From the NCBI RefSeq assembly GCF_014762705.1, contig NZ_JABURL010000046.1, forward strand, positions 1-64,000: 64,000 bases of DNA. The letters run 5' to 3'. The stretch comes from Cyclobacterium sp. Lineage in GTDB: Bacteria > Bacteroidota > Bacteroidia > Cytophagales > Cyclobacteriaceae. The translations under genes were made by a program, and so were the position numbers. Of this stretch, positions 1 through 7,743 are shown in pieces. The notes beneath the pieces are model-generated. The model did not search any database. It was not told the origin of the DNA and saw only the letters and a program-made list of their open reading frames with translations. Numbering within the stretch: the first letter of the stretch is position 1; each line of letters starts with the position of its first letter.

Positions 1-76
1 TTATTGTTTATCAGTGCTACGAAATATTGGAGATTCAAACTTTTCCGAATATTCCGGAAAAATAGCCGCATAAAAA

Positions 77-99
77 AGGCTGCCCTTTTCGGACAGCCT
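77..99 (-). terminator. Rho-independent terminator, leftward
   Basis: Read on the minus strand this is a 9-bp stem (AGGCTGTCC with GGGCAGCCT, one G-T pair) around a GAAAA loop, followed directly by six T residues. That is a classic intrinsic terminator for leftward transcription. No leftward gene lies between it and 307, so what it terminates is unclear; a small RNA or a remnant of an older gene arrangement is possible. Confidence 0.6.
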
Positions 100-138
100 C
101 AAAACGGCATCGAATTTGCTCTACCTGAAGGTAAATAT

Positions 139-190
139 GGGCGGACACGACAGCAGGATTGCAAATCCTGCATTATCTGGGTTCGACATT
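139..190. other. tRNA-anticodon-arm-like palindrome, possibly REP-type
   Basis: The palindrome GCAGGATTGCAAATCCTGC at 153-171 forms a stem whose 7-base loop would read TTGCAAA, like a tRNA-Cys(GCA) anticodon arm. A T-loop-like GGTTCGAC follows at 179-186. No acceptor stem, D arm or T stem can be paired, so this is not a working tRNA. GGATTTGCAATCC-like palindromes also occur as dispersed intergenic elements in Bacteroidota, which is the alternative reading. The role is unknown. Confidence 0.35.
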
Positions 191-234
191 TCAAATGGCG
201 AACAGCACGAGTCTAACTTTTAACCGGCCGGCAA

Positions 235-250
235 TGTGACCAGGGTCACT
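235..250 (+). promoter_or_regulatory. CRP/FNR-type operator
   Basis: TGTGACCAGGGTCACT matches the CRP-family pattern TGTGA-N6-TCACA at nine of ten fixed positions and contains a perfect inverted repeat GTGAC-N4-GTCAC. Its centre is about 42 bases upstream of the start point predicted from the -7-like box at 272-279. That is the class II activator position. The regulator is probably a Crp/Fnr-family protein encoded outside this window. Confidence 0.55.
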
Positions 251-271
251 GTGCTTTTCCCTTTCGTCGGC

Positions 272-279
272 TACCTTTA
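272..279 (+). promoter_or_regulatory. Candidate -7 element for the DUF302 gene
   Basis: TACCTTTA differs from the Bacteroidota -7 consensus TAnnTTTG by one base and lies 28 bases before the start codon. There is no clear -33 TTG, which would fit a promoter that depends on an activator at the upstream inverted repeat. Confidence 0.4.
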
Positions 280-306
280 TGTTTCATCAATCAAAACAAC
301 GATATT

Positions 307-699
307 ATGAGCTACCACATGGATAAAATATTAGAGGCCTCTTCAATGGAAAGTGTCAAAGAAAAAGTGACAGCTGCCCTTAAAGCAGAGGGCTTTGGGG
401 TATTGACTGAAATTGATATCCAATCCGTAATGAAGAAAAAGCTGGATAAGGATTATAAGCCGATGCTGATTCTCGGAGCCTGTAATCCTGTTTTTGCTGA
501 CAAGGTACTCAGCATTGATCCTCACATGACTGCCATGCTCCCATGCAATGTAAGCATCAGGGAATTACCGGACGGAAAATTTGAGGTTTCGGCCATTGAT
601 CCGGAATCAGCCATGGTACCGCTGGGGAATGAGTCCATCAAGCCACTGGCCAAAGAAGTAAAAGAAAAGCTGCATAGGGCAGTAGCAGCAGTTTCCTAA
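307..699 (+). CDS. DUF302 domain protein
   Basis: This 130-residue cytoplasmic protein has no signal peptide. It fits the DUF302 family across most of its length: an N-terminal segment on converting an 'EGFGVLTEIDI' strand, a central GACNP turn near residue 57, and a C-terminal segment with DPESAM near residue 97. DUF302 proteins are small alpha/beta proteins of unknown biochemical role, often found near redox, heavy-metal or stress genes. The ATG start is the first in frame and there is no Shine-Dalgarno sequence, as is normal in this phylum. The gene is monocistronic, lies behind a CRP/FNR-like site, and ends in a bidirectional terminator shared with a flavin reductase. Redox- or oxygen-responsive expression is an inference from that operator. 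Confidence 0.85.
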   Translation: MSYHMDKILEASSMESVKEKVTAALKAEGFGVLTEIDIQSVMKKKLDKDYKPMLILGACNPVFADKVLSIDPHMTAMLPCNVSIRELPDGKFEVSAIDPESAMVPLGNESIKPLAKEVKEKLHRAVAAVS

Positions 700-704
700 A
701 AAAA

Positions 705-735
705 GGGGATTTTCGAAATCGAAAATCCCCTTTTT
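705..735. terminator. Bidirectional terminator between convergent genes
   Basis: GGGGATTTTCG and CGAAAATCCCC form a perfect 11-bp stem around AAAT. An A tract lies before it and a T tract after it, so it can end both the rightward DUF302 transcript and the leftward reductase transcript. Confidence 0.85.
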
Positions 736-739
736 CATT

Positions 740-1411
740 TTATTGCTCAAAAACCAGTGCTTCAGGATTGGCTCCTAAATCTTTTAGCGCTTTATCTACT
801 GCTTTCATAAAGCCCTCGGGCCCACAGATGTAGAAGTGCTGGTTTTTGAAATCATTTATTTTGCCTTTCAGGTAATCCTTGTCTATCCTTCCCCGATCAT
901 AGGCACTATCTGCCTGTTTTTCAATGATATTATGAAACTTATGTCCCAGGATTGTCTTCAGTTCCTCAAATAAAATGATATCATCATTGGTTTTGTTGGC
1001 AAAAATCAGCTCATTGTTACCAATCTTATTCTTTTGTCTTAAATCCCTGAAAATAGATATAAAAGGCGTGATTCCTGCTCCACCGGCAATGAATACCCCT
1101 TCTCCCTTGTATTCAATGGCACCCCAGGCATCTCCTATTTCTACCTTATCACCAGGCAGGGCATCTCCCAGCCTTTTGGTAACTCCCTCATGGTCATCAT
1201 AAGTTTTAATGGTGAATTCCAAAAAATCATCTGAAGGCAGACTGGTAAAGGTAAAAGGACGCTTTTCTTCCTCCCAACCTTCCTTGAGCAAACTCAGCTC
1301 TGTAGCCTGGCCGGGTTGAAACCTGTAGCCCCCCGGTTTTTCCACCTTATAGGAATAAGTATCGTGCGTAACTTGTTTTTTCTCTAAAATCTGTAATTGA
1401 TAAGTATCCAT
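740..1411 (-). CDS. FAD/NAD(P)-binding oxidoreductase (ferredoxin-NADP reductase family)
   Basis: This is a 223-residue soluble flavoprotein with the two-domain ferredoxin-NADP reductase fold. The FAD-binding barrel covers roughly residues 1-100 and contains the RPFTFTS flavin motif near residue 51. The NAD(P) domain follows, with the GGAGITPF motif near residue 110 and a C-terminal CGPEGFM near residue 196. There is no 2Fe-2S domain, so it is the short reductase form that passes electrons between NAD(P)H and a separate partner such as a flavodoxin, ferredoxin or globin. The partner is not in the window. It converges on the DUF302 gene across a shared terminator. The family assignment is secure; the physiological substrate is not known. 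Confidence 0.85.
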   Translation of the reverse strand: MDTYQLQILEKKQVTHDTYSYKVEKPGGYRFQPGQATELSLLKEGWEEEKRPFTFTSLPSDDFLEFTIKTYDDHEGVTKRLGDALPGDKVEIGDAWGAIEYKGEGVFIAGGAGITPFISIFRDLRQKNKIGNNELIFANKTNDDIILFEELKTILGHKFHNIIEKQADSAYDRGRIDKDYLKGKINDFKNQHFYICGPEGFMKAVDKALKDLGANPEALVFEQ

Positions 1412-1526
1412 CTTTAATCGATTATTTTCAAGTTAAAATCACCTCTACATAAAGCAAAGATTAATCCAACAATGTGAATCCCACTTATTAATTTTAAATT
1501 TAAAACCTATCTGATTTAATCCATTC

Positions 1527-2834
1527 ATGAGTAAAAAGGAAGAACTGGCCGGTAAGGCGTACGAGTTGATCACAGATGATGGTGAATTGCGGGTTTGCGA
1601 GCAAATTTCCGAATCAGCCTGTAAAGAAACTCCATTCAATTTTTTTAAAAACATCAGTAGTGGTGCCCTTTCTAAACTAGCTGAGCAATTGGTCAGCCCG
1701 GGAACCACCCTGCCCTGGATCCTGTCTGCTTTGGGTGTACCCAACGCCTTTTCCGGTGCCCTGGTCCCGATCAAAGATGCCGGTTCCTTACTGCCACAAT
1801 TGTTTGTCTCGGCCAAAATCCGCTCCTTTCCGCTCAGAAAATGGTTCTGGGTAATCCCAGCCTGGATTCAGGCCCTGGCTTTACTGGGAATGGCCTTTAC
1901 GGTACTGAAGATGGAAGGTGAAACAGCGGGCTGGTTGATCCTGATGTTCCTGGCCTTATTCAGCTGCTGTAGTGGAGTGGCAAGCATCGCTTTTAAAGAT
2001 GTGGCGGCCAAAACCATTCCCAAAGGAAAAAGAGGTCAAATGCTAGGTTTGCGGGCCACGCTTGGTGGGCTGTTTACCTTATTGGCCGGAGGAATTATCC
2101 TGGCAGATTTACCGGAAATCAATGACCGAAACCCACTTTTTATATTGGTATTGTCAGGTTCCGTACTGTGGGTTATTTCTGGTTTTCTTTTCAGTTTGAT
2201 TACAGAGGAAAAGGGAGCCACATCAGGGGGGAGGACACCTGCAGCGGAAATCAAAACCGCCTGGAAATTTTGGAAGGAAGATGCCAATTTAAGGAAATTT
2301 ATCATCAGCAGGGGACTTTTGATGGCCATTCCTCTGGCCCAGCCCTTCTTTGTTATACTGGGAAAGGAGGAGATTGGAAGTGAAGTAAGCCACCTGGGCA
2401 TTATGGTCATTGCTGCCGGGATCGCCAATGTGATCAGCAGTCCGTTTTGGGGTAGGTTTGCCGATAAATCCAGTAAAAAAATGATGGTGTTCATTGCCCT
2501 GCTGGGGGCCGTGAATATTTTACTCATGTCCCTCTACCCCTTTTGGCCGGAAAAACTCCAGAATGTATATGTTTTTGCTTTCCTATTTCTGGTGCAGGTG
2601 ATGGCTCATGGAGGTGCCCGGTTGAGCAGAAAAACGTACCTGGTGGATTTTGCCCCAAAAGGAGAACGCCCTTCCTATGTTTCCCTTGCCAATACAGCCA
2701 TTGGTGTTTTCACCCTTATAGGTGCTGGGCTGGGTGCATTGGCTGGAATAATTGGTGTACAAATTACGCTTTGGGTTTTTGCAGGATTGTTATTGCTGGG
2801 CAGCGGTGTCAGCATCCGGCTTAAGGAAGTCTAA
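1527..2834 (+). CDS. MFS transporter
   Basis: This is a 435-residue integral membrane protein with about twelve hydrophobic segments starting near residue 60, after an unusually long polar N-terminal extension of about 45 residues. A cytoplasmic loop with KGKRGQMLG near residue 170 and a second half-repeat with WGRFADKSSKK near residue 310 match the major facilitator signature regions (the G-R-xaD-R/K loop between TM2 and TM3 of each half). The substrate cannot be read from the sequence. The gene stands alone, transcribed away from the flavin reductase across a 115-base gap. ATG was chosen because the reading frame has no better upstream start. Confidence 0.8.
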   Translation: MSKKEELAGKAYELITDDGELRVCEQISESACKETPFNFFKNISSGALSKLAEQLVSPGTTLPWILSALGVPNAFSGALVPIKDAGSLLPQLFVSAKIRSFPLRKWFWVIPAWIQALALLGMAFTVLKMEGETAGWLILMFLALFSCCSGVASIAFKDVAAKTIPKGKRGQMLGLRATLGGLFTLLAGGIILADLPEINDRNPLFILVLSGSVLWVISGFLFSLITEEKGATSGGRTPAAEIKTAWKFWKEDANLRKFIISRGLLMAIPLAQPFFVILGKEEIGSEVSHLGIMVIAAGIANVISSPFWGRFADKSSKKMMVFIALLGAVNILLMSLYPFWPEKLQNVYVFAFLFLVQVMAHGGARLSRKTYLVDFAPKGERPSYVSLANTAIGVFTLIGAGLGALAGIIGVQITLWVFAGLLLLGSGVSIRLKEV

Positions 2835-3050
2835 AATCGGGAATACCTGGCAATGCGGTGTTCAAACTGCGCCGGGTTGTAATTTGCCTCTGTATTTAAT
2901 AGTTGTTTATTTGGTATACAGCCCAACATAATTGCATTTTATTATAATAATTCAATATTTTCACAATTTTATTTCATTCAGTAGGATTAATTGTTTACTT
3001 TTCACTGAATTTAATGCATTTAAAAAGTTTTTAGGCTAATTTATTTTGAC

Positions 3051-3668
3051 ATGAGGGATATAGCGATTTTAGGAGAAAGTAAACTTGCCAGGACTTTGGG
3101 AAACCGGTATATGGGAAGGGGTATCAATGTGATTTTTGGCGTTAAAAATGATTTCGAAATTACAGACATCGAGTGGAAAATTTACAATAAACTTTCTGAT
3201 AAGGTGCTTCCTTACCAGGAAGCCATTGAAAAAGCAGATGTGATTTTTATATGTTGTGAAAACGACTGTTTGAAAACCGTTTGCCAACTTTTGCAACAGG
3301 CTGAAAACCAGGATAAGATTATCGTGGACTGCACCAATGGAGTATATACTTCGGGATTGGAGTCCAACACCTCGGCCATCAAAAAGCTTTTAGGGGGGAA
3401 AAACCTGTTCAAAGCATTCAATAATCTGGGACTTGATTATCCCAATTCTGATCCTTTGGGGATTATTCAGGAAACCTATTACTGCGGAGACAACAACGAA
3501 CACAAACAAAAGCTCAAAAAGTGGATTGAATTGGCTGGATTTAAAGCCATTGACGCCGGAGAATTTGAAAACGCCACCTTGCTGGAAGCCTTTTACCACC
3601 TCAAAATGAAAATTTCCAACCAACAACAGCAAAGCAGCAATTGCCATTTCAAATTGATTTCCGTATAA
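3051..3668 (+). CDS. NADP-binding oxidoreductase-like protein (F420-NADP reductase type fold)
   Basis: This 205-residue protein opens with a beta strand and a glycine-rich turn (IAILGESKLARTLG) typical of Rossmann dinucleotide binding, though the usual GxGxxG reads GESKLA. Near residue 68 is ADVIFICCEND. Near residue 122 is FKAFNNLG, which resembles the VKAFNT segment of NADP-dependent F420 reductase-like proteins. The catalytic partner and substrate are unknown. The C terminus is short and glutamine-rich (QQQQSS) with no clear domain, so the last 15 residues may be degenerate. A LysR-family regulator follows in the same direction after 212 bases that include a hairpin repeat, so co-transcription is doubtful. 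Confidence 0.65.
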   Translation: MRDIAILGESKLARTLGNRYMGRGINVIFGVKNDFEITDIEWKIYNKLSDKVLPYQEAIEKADVIFICCENDCLKTVCQLLQQAENQDKIIVDCTNGVYTSGLESNTSAIKKLLGGKNLFKAFNNLGLDYPNSDPLGIIQETYYCGDNNEHKQKLKKWIELAGFKAIDAGEFENATLLEAFYHLKMKISNQQQQSSNCHFKLISV

Positions 3669-3712
3669 AATCGGGCCTGACGCAAGTGCCCCACAATACT
3701 ACGATTATCCTA

Positions 3713-3776
3713 CACCTGCCTGCCTGGCAGGTGCGGGTTTCTCCCCAAGACCGGGACAGGCTACCTGCCTTTGAAA
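3713..3776. repeat. Intergenic hairpin repeat
   Basis: A perfect 8-bp inverted repeat, CACCTGCC-TGCCT-GGCAGGTG (3713-3733), is followed by CCGGGACAGGCTACCTGCC. The segment GGGACAGGCTA recurs in the non-coding region near 6780. This looks like a dispersed, non-coding repeat family between genes. Confidence 0.55.
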
Positions 3777-3880
3777 AACAAATAATAAACAGCGTAAATA
3801 ATGAGGCCCATCACACTGTCCGTTAAATAAAGATTTTTATATTAACAGAAATTTATAAAATAGGCCTTTATTTATTAGCA

Positions 3881-4804
3881 ATGCATTATACACTTAATCA
3901 ATTACAGGTATTTTTAAAAGTAGCCCAAACCCAAAGTGTAACGAAAACCGCTGAAGCCCTACACCTTACACAGCCTGCCATCTCAATCCAGTTGAAAAAT
4001 TTCCAGGATCAATTTGACATTCCCCTGACTGAAGTGGTGGGTAGGAAAATTTATATCACCGAATTTGGAAAGGAAATCGCAAAAGCAGCCGAAGAGATCA
4101 TCAATCAGGTCAATGCCATCAATCAAAAAACACTACAGTACAAGGGGCAATTGGCCGGCCGGTTGAAAATCACCATTGTATCTACGGCCAAATATGTCAT
4201 GCCCTATTTTCTGTCGGATTTTTTGAAACGCAATCCGGGCATTGAATTGCTAATGGATGTCACCAATAAACTGCGGGTCATCGATAGCCTGGCAGACAAT
4301 GAAGTGGATTTTTCCATGGTTTCCATTTTGCCGGACAAACTTCAGCTGGAACACATCGACCTTTTACCGAATAAACTCTTCCTGGTAGGAAGTGCTAAAG
4401 CCAGTTTTGATGAGAAAAGGCCACTCTCCGAACAATTGGATGAATTGAACTGGATCTACAGGGAAAAAGGGTCCGGAACCCGCCAAATGATGGAGGCCTT
4501 TGTGGAGCAAAACCACTGGGCTATAGCAAAAAAGCTGGAACTCACTTCCAATGAAGCTGTCAAACAAGCCGTTATTGCGGGACTGGGATTTTCTATCATG
4601 CCATTGATAGGGATAAAAAATGAATTGAATAATGGAGATCTGAAGATTTACCCCATTGAGGGCCTGCCCCAATCCACCATGTGGCAATTGGTATGGATGA
4701 AGGGCAAAAACCACAGTCCGGTGACTGCCGCCTTTTTAGATTACATCAAAAGGGAAGCTCAATCGATCATACAGCAGAAATTCGAATGGTACCTCAAGTA
4801 TTAG
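3881..4804 (+). CDS. LysR-family transcriptional regulator
   Basis: This is a 307-residue DNA-binding regulator. Residues 1-60 hold the LysR winged helix-turn-helix (LNQLQVFLKVAQTQSVTKTA, then LTQPAISIQLKNF). Residues 90-295 form the periplasmic-binding-protein-like effector domain, with a YREKGSGTRQMME segment near residue 192, as in the CysB/CbbR branch that senses small metabolites. Length is normal for the family. Just upstream, ATAAAATAGGCCTTTATTTAT is a near-palindrome with a T-N11-A core and may be its own binding site. The neighbouring genes are co-directional rather than divergent, so the target is not obvious; the preceding NAD(P)-binding gene is only a guess. Confidence 0.9.
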   Translation: MHYTLNQLQVFLKVAQTQSVTKTAEALHLTQPAISIQLKNFQDQFDIPLTEVVGRKIYITEFGKEIAKAAEEIINQVNAINQKTLQYKGQLAGRLKITIVSTAKYVMPYFLSDFLKRNPGIELLMDVTNKLRVIDSLADNEVDFSMVSILPDKLQLEHIDLLPNKLFLVGSAKASFDEKRPLSEQLDELNWIYREKGSGTRQMMEAFVEQNHWAIAKKLELTSNEAVKQAVIAGLGFSIMPLIGIKNELNNGDLKIYPIEGLPQSTMWQLVWMKGKNHSPVTAAFLDYIKREAQSIIQQKFEWYLKY

Positions 4805-4998
4805 TGCCAAGTCAAGCCTCAACCTACTCATAAAGGCTTCTTCACCCATGGCAAAGGTGTAGACCTGGACTCCGTCGAATGGAGCAAAACACCCGCGCAC
4901 CCGCGGCAGTCTGTTGGGATAAGTAAACGCCATTTCGAGGTTACTCTCCTTTTTCGGTGAACTTACATCCAGGCTCTGGGTCAGATTGCTTCGCAGGG

Positions 4999-5194
4999 CT
5001 ACCAATGACGTGTTTATTAATCCGTTGTAAATCAAGATATTGAAAACCCAAATCGTCATCCTGATTTCTGCGTTTTTTATAATGTTAGGGCTACCGATGA
5101 CGTGTTTGTTAAATAACTGTAAATCAGCGTATTGAAAAACAAACACTAACATCCTGATTTGTGTATTTTCTAAATGCTTAGCCTACCGGTGACG
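4999..5194. repeat. 91-bp tandem repeat
   Basis: The segment beginning CTACCAATGACGTG at 5000 recurs as CTACCGATGACGTG at 5091 and as CTACCGGTGACG at 5182, giving an even 91-base period. Between copies, TGTAAATCAAGATATTGAAAA and TGTAAATCAGCGTATTGAAAA also align. The first copy is bounded by TTGCTTCGCAGG...CAATGACG, the reverse complement of the CGTCATTG...GAAGCAA type of bacterial intergenic repeat. CGTCATC and GATGACG form inverted ends at 5054 and 5102. No coding potential was seen. Confidence 0.75.
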
Positions 5195-5812
5195 AAATTG
5201 AATCAGATATTTTTGAAAAAGTAGAAACCCTAAAAAATCTGTTAAATAAAGAAGAGATAAATTTTAATACGAAAAGAGCGCAGGCCCGACAAAAAACCGG
5301 GGTGCGCAGGAGGCTTGTGGGAGGAAGGATTTTTTGGTACTTTTTCATCAAGGAAAAAGTACAATAAAAACAATCTAGAATACCATAAATAGCCTTTAAC
5401 GCACCATTATCCATTAAACAATGAGAAGTTTATATTCCCAAATAATGCAAAAAACCTATCGTCATCCTGATTTCTGCGTTTTTTTTAAATGTTAGTTCTA
5501 CCGATGACGTATTAAATTCCGATTTTATGGAGGAAAACCACCGAAAAAATTAATAGAAATCGAAGATTCATATTTATATACGCAAAGAGCGCAGGACCGA
5601 CAAAAAACCGTGGGGTGCGGCAGGTTTGCGGGGGGAAGGATTTTTTTGTCTTGATTTTTTGGTTCTTTTGCATCAAGGCAAAAGAACAGATAATTAAAGG
5701 AATAATAGTTTATTTCGAGGCATAATCCTGATACAACGTACACCTCTATATTGCAAAAAAACCATCGTCATCCCGATTTCTAAGTTTTTAAAATGTTAGG
5801 TCTCTCAATGAG
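5182..5812. repeat. Diverged tandem duplication, about 310-bp unit
   Basis: Two blocks match in order. AAGAGCGCAGGCCCGACAAAA near 5272 matches AAGAGCGCAGGACCGACAAAA near 5582. The palindromic run TACTTTTTCATCAAGGAAAAAGTA near 5338 matches GTTCTTTTGCATCAAGGCAAAAGAAC near 5662. CGTCATCCTGATTTCTGCG at 5460 matches CGTCATCCCGATTTCTAAG at 5766. The offset is 306-316 bases. Minus-strand open frames in the two copies look alike only because the DNA is repeated. The surrounding 4805-5986 stretch holds no gene. Confidence 0.7.
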
Positions 5813-5986
5813 TATCATCCCTCCGCATGTCGCATGCCAGATAGTTGATTTCAAACTATTGACTTTCATTAACTTATATTGAATTATTTTCAATGCATAA
5901 ATTATTTTAATGTATTGAATAAGATTTATAAATTTTCATTTATGAAATGAGACGGCTATTTTCGCAGGAAACAAAAATAAATCTCC

Positions 5987-6493
5987 ATGCTAAAAAGTCT
6001 TTATTTAGTTTGCCCGGTCAATCAGCTTGAAGCTTTCATCCAGAACAAATTTGGCACCCACCATTTTTTCCTGACTGCATTGGGCACCGTTTTTAGATTT
6101 GAGGAAGTTCGGTATGTAGAAAAAGTAACTGATTTTCTGATGCAGGATTCAATAGACCGCATCACCCTTGTTCATGATTTGAACTGTCCATTCAAAAACA
6201 GAATCATCAACCATGAAAAAGGGCTGCATTCTTATGCCGAGGAGTACCTTTTCGAAATGTACATTGATCACTATTACCGCATCAATCAATTCCAATCCAG
6301 GGAGGAAAAAGCCAGGGAGCTGTCTATGATCCATTCCGAGAACCTGATACATACCATTTCCAACCACCCTTTACTTGAAAAACCCCTACGTCAAAAAGGG
6401 ATAGCCCTGGACAGTTTATTGGTCGATTGGAAAACCAATCAACTGGAAAAAGTAGAAGAAAGTCTTTTTTTGGAAAAAATACCAGCTGAATAA
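5987..6493 (+). CDS. Uncharacterised protein, possibly a metal-free carbonic-anhydrase-like fold
   Basis: This is a 168-residue soluble protein with no signal peptide, and I do not recognise its family with confidence. The first 75 residues alternate strands and helices. A hydrophobic strand ends in LVHDLNCPFKNRII near residues 61-74, a position and pattern that recall the GHxxCG strand of beta-carbonic anhydrases, but the zinc-binding Cys-Asp/His-Cys set is not present as such. The C-terminal half is charged and helical. It stands alone between a repeat-filled region and a 360-base gene-free stretch, with a possible -7 box (TATTTTCG, one mismatch) about 30 bases upstream. Codon use resembles its neighbours, so it is likely to be a real gene. 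Confidence 0.6.
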   Translation: MLKSLYLVCPVNQLEAFIQNKFGTHHFFLTALGTVFRFEEVRYVEKVTDFLMQDSIDRITLVHDLNCPFKNRIINHEKGLHSYAEEYLFEMYIDHYYRINQFQSREEKARELSMIHSENLIHTISNHPLLEKPLRQKGIALDSLLVDWKTNQLEKVEESLFLEKIPAE

Positions 6494-6852
6494 ATGTTAA
6501 AAAAAATCCCACTAAATTAATCTCAATAAGGAAAATCCGGCCTTAAAATGATACCAAATACTTGTGCTAATCCTTCCCGGAACAATCGGGTAATTGCCTG
6601 AAAAACAACCCGGCTGAGGATTAACCCCCATTCTCTTTTCCTGGAATGCTCTTTAAAGGAACGGATTCCCTGTCCATGTCTTAAGAGCAAGTTAACCAAT
6701 TGAGCACATGAAATCGAGCTAGACGAGAACGTCACACAGTGGGATGATTATCATTGCGAGATTCCCCCGATTTAAGATCGGGACAGGCTATTTGGCAACT
6801 TAAAGACAATTATTTACACATGAAATTACCATACATTTACCTTCCGATCACC
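6494..6852. other. Gene-free intergenic stretch with a hairpin repeat
   Basis: This 359-base gap between two convergent genes has no convincing coding frame. CCCGAT-TTAAG-ATCGGG at 6766-6782 is a perfect hairpin. It is followed by GGGACAGGCTA, which is shared with the repeat near 3750, and preceded by TCATTGCGAG, a fragment typical of dispersed bacterial intergenic repeats. A 70-codon leftward open frame at 6523-6735 has no recognisable features. Confidence 0.5.
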
Positions 6853-7740
6853 TTACCTTGACCCTGTTGCAAAAATACGGTTTACATTAAAACCAAGCCT
6901 GAACTCTTCTCCTGGCACCCCATTCCCTCCGGCAAGCAGGTATTGCTCATTCAGTGCCTGGGAAGTAACGAAATACATTTGAAACACATGCCCTCCGGCT
7001 TCAATGTCAATGCCAACACCTACATTGTTTCGGAGATCACTGTTCAGATTGGGGATCCACTGCAGGGTCAGGGAGGATTTTCCTGTAAGTTTGTACTTGC
7101 CTGATATCCCCAAGGCCAAATACAGCTGTTGGTCTCCCTCAATTAAATAGGCTGGCATTGGTGCATTGAAATAGGCCAAAGAGGGACTCAACTGCAGGCT
7201 GATTTTATCAGAAATTTTTCTTGCCAGCATTAATTGAAAGACAAAACTACTCCTTTCCGAAAAATCAGGTGCCTCCTCCTGCAAAAATGCGTAATCTGTG
7301 CTATTCACACCAGCAGCCCCCATCAAAGAAAGAGAAAAAGGTACGGACCCGCTTTTATTTTGTCGCAACAAATGGTACCTGCCATACAGATTGTAAAACT
7401 TGTCCCTGGAGGACCTGGAAGCCCCCAGGGAGAAACGGTCATCAAAGGCATATTCAAAGCTAAACTGAATATTGGCCCCATTGTCCAGGCCATACAGGTT
7501 TCGGATGCCCCCATTCAAAGGCCCAAAGGTATGCATGATGGCAAAATGAAGGGTTTTCTCTTCCAAAGGTTCTACCGTCATTAGGTTGATCTGTCTGGGC
7601 GCATGAAAAATAAGTTCTACCTCCGGATCAGCCGTTACCAGTTTTCTTTCCAGCTGTGCATGGGTATTTCCATAAAGCAGCAGGAAAAGCAGGGGCAAAG
7701 CAAGGCTTTTTAATATACGATTCACAATTAGTTGATTCAT
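6853..7740 (-). CDS. DUF5777 family outer-membrane beta-barrel-like protein
   Basis: This 295-residue exported protein has a signal peptide at residues 1-28 (hydrophobic LALPLLFLLLYG, cleavage after THA before QLE). The mature part is rich in alternating amphipathic strands ending in aromatic residues, with GGIRNLYGLDNGANIQ near residue 77 and a C-terminal strand FRLGFNVNRIF. This fits the DUF5777 family, which is thought to form outer-membrane barrels. It is the last gene of a three-gene operon with a Rieske lipoprotein and a YceI protein, and starts three bases after the YceI stop codon. That linkage, common in Bacteroidota as far as I know, suggests a shared envelope redox role, but this is inference. 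Confidence 0.75.
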   Translation of the reverse strand: MNQLIVNRILKSLALPLLFLLLYGNTHAQLERKLVTADPEVELIFHAPRQINLMTVEPLEEKTLHFAIMHTFGPLNGGIRNLYGLDNGANIQFSFEYAFDDRFSLGASRSSRDKFYNLYGRYHLLRQNKSGSVPFSLSLMGAAGVNSTDYAFLQEEAPDFSERSSFVFQLMLARKISDKISLQLSPSLAYFNAPMPAYLIEGDQQLYLALGISGKYKLTGKSSLTLQWIPNLNSDLRNNVGVGIDIEAGGHVFQMYFVTSQALNEQYLLAGGNGVPGEEFRLGFNVNRIFATGSR

Positions 7741-7743
7741 GGT

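Noticed and set aside
139-203. A tRNA-Cys gene suggested by the GCA-type loop and GGTTCGAC.
   Set aside because: No acceptor stem, D arm or T stem can be paired around it, so a working tRNA is excluded.
4-216. A 70-codon rightward frame at the left edge.
   Set aside because: It runs through a minus-strand terminator and the palindrome region, has no recognisable features and its composition is not protein-like.
5178-5743. Two similar leftward open frames (78 and 72 codons) read as a small gene family.
   Set aside because: The similarity comes from the duplicated DNA itself. The frames carry no domain and are interrupted differently in the two copies.
6523-6735. A leftward 70-codon frame read as a transposase remnant.
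   Set aside because: No transposase motif or flanking inverted repeat was found.
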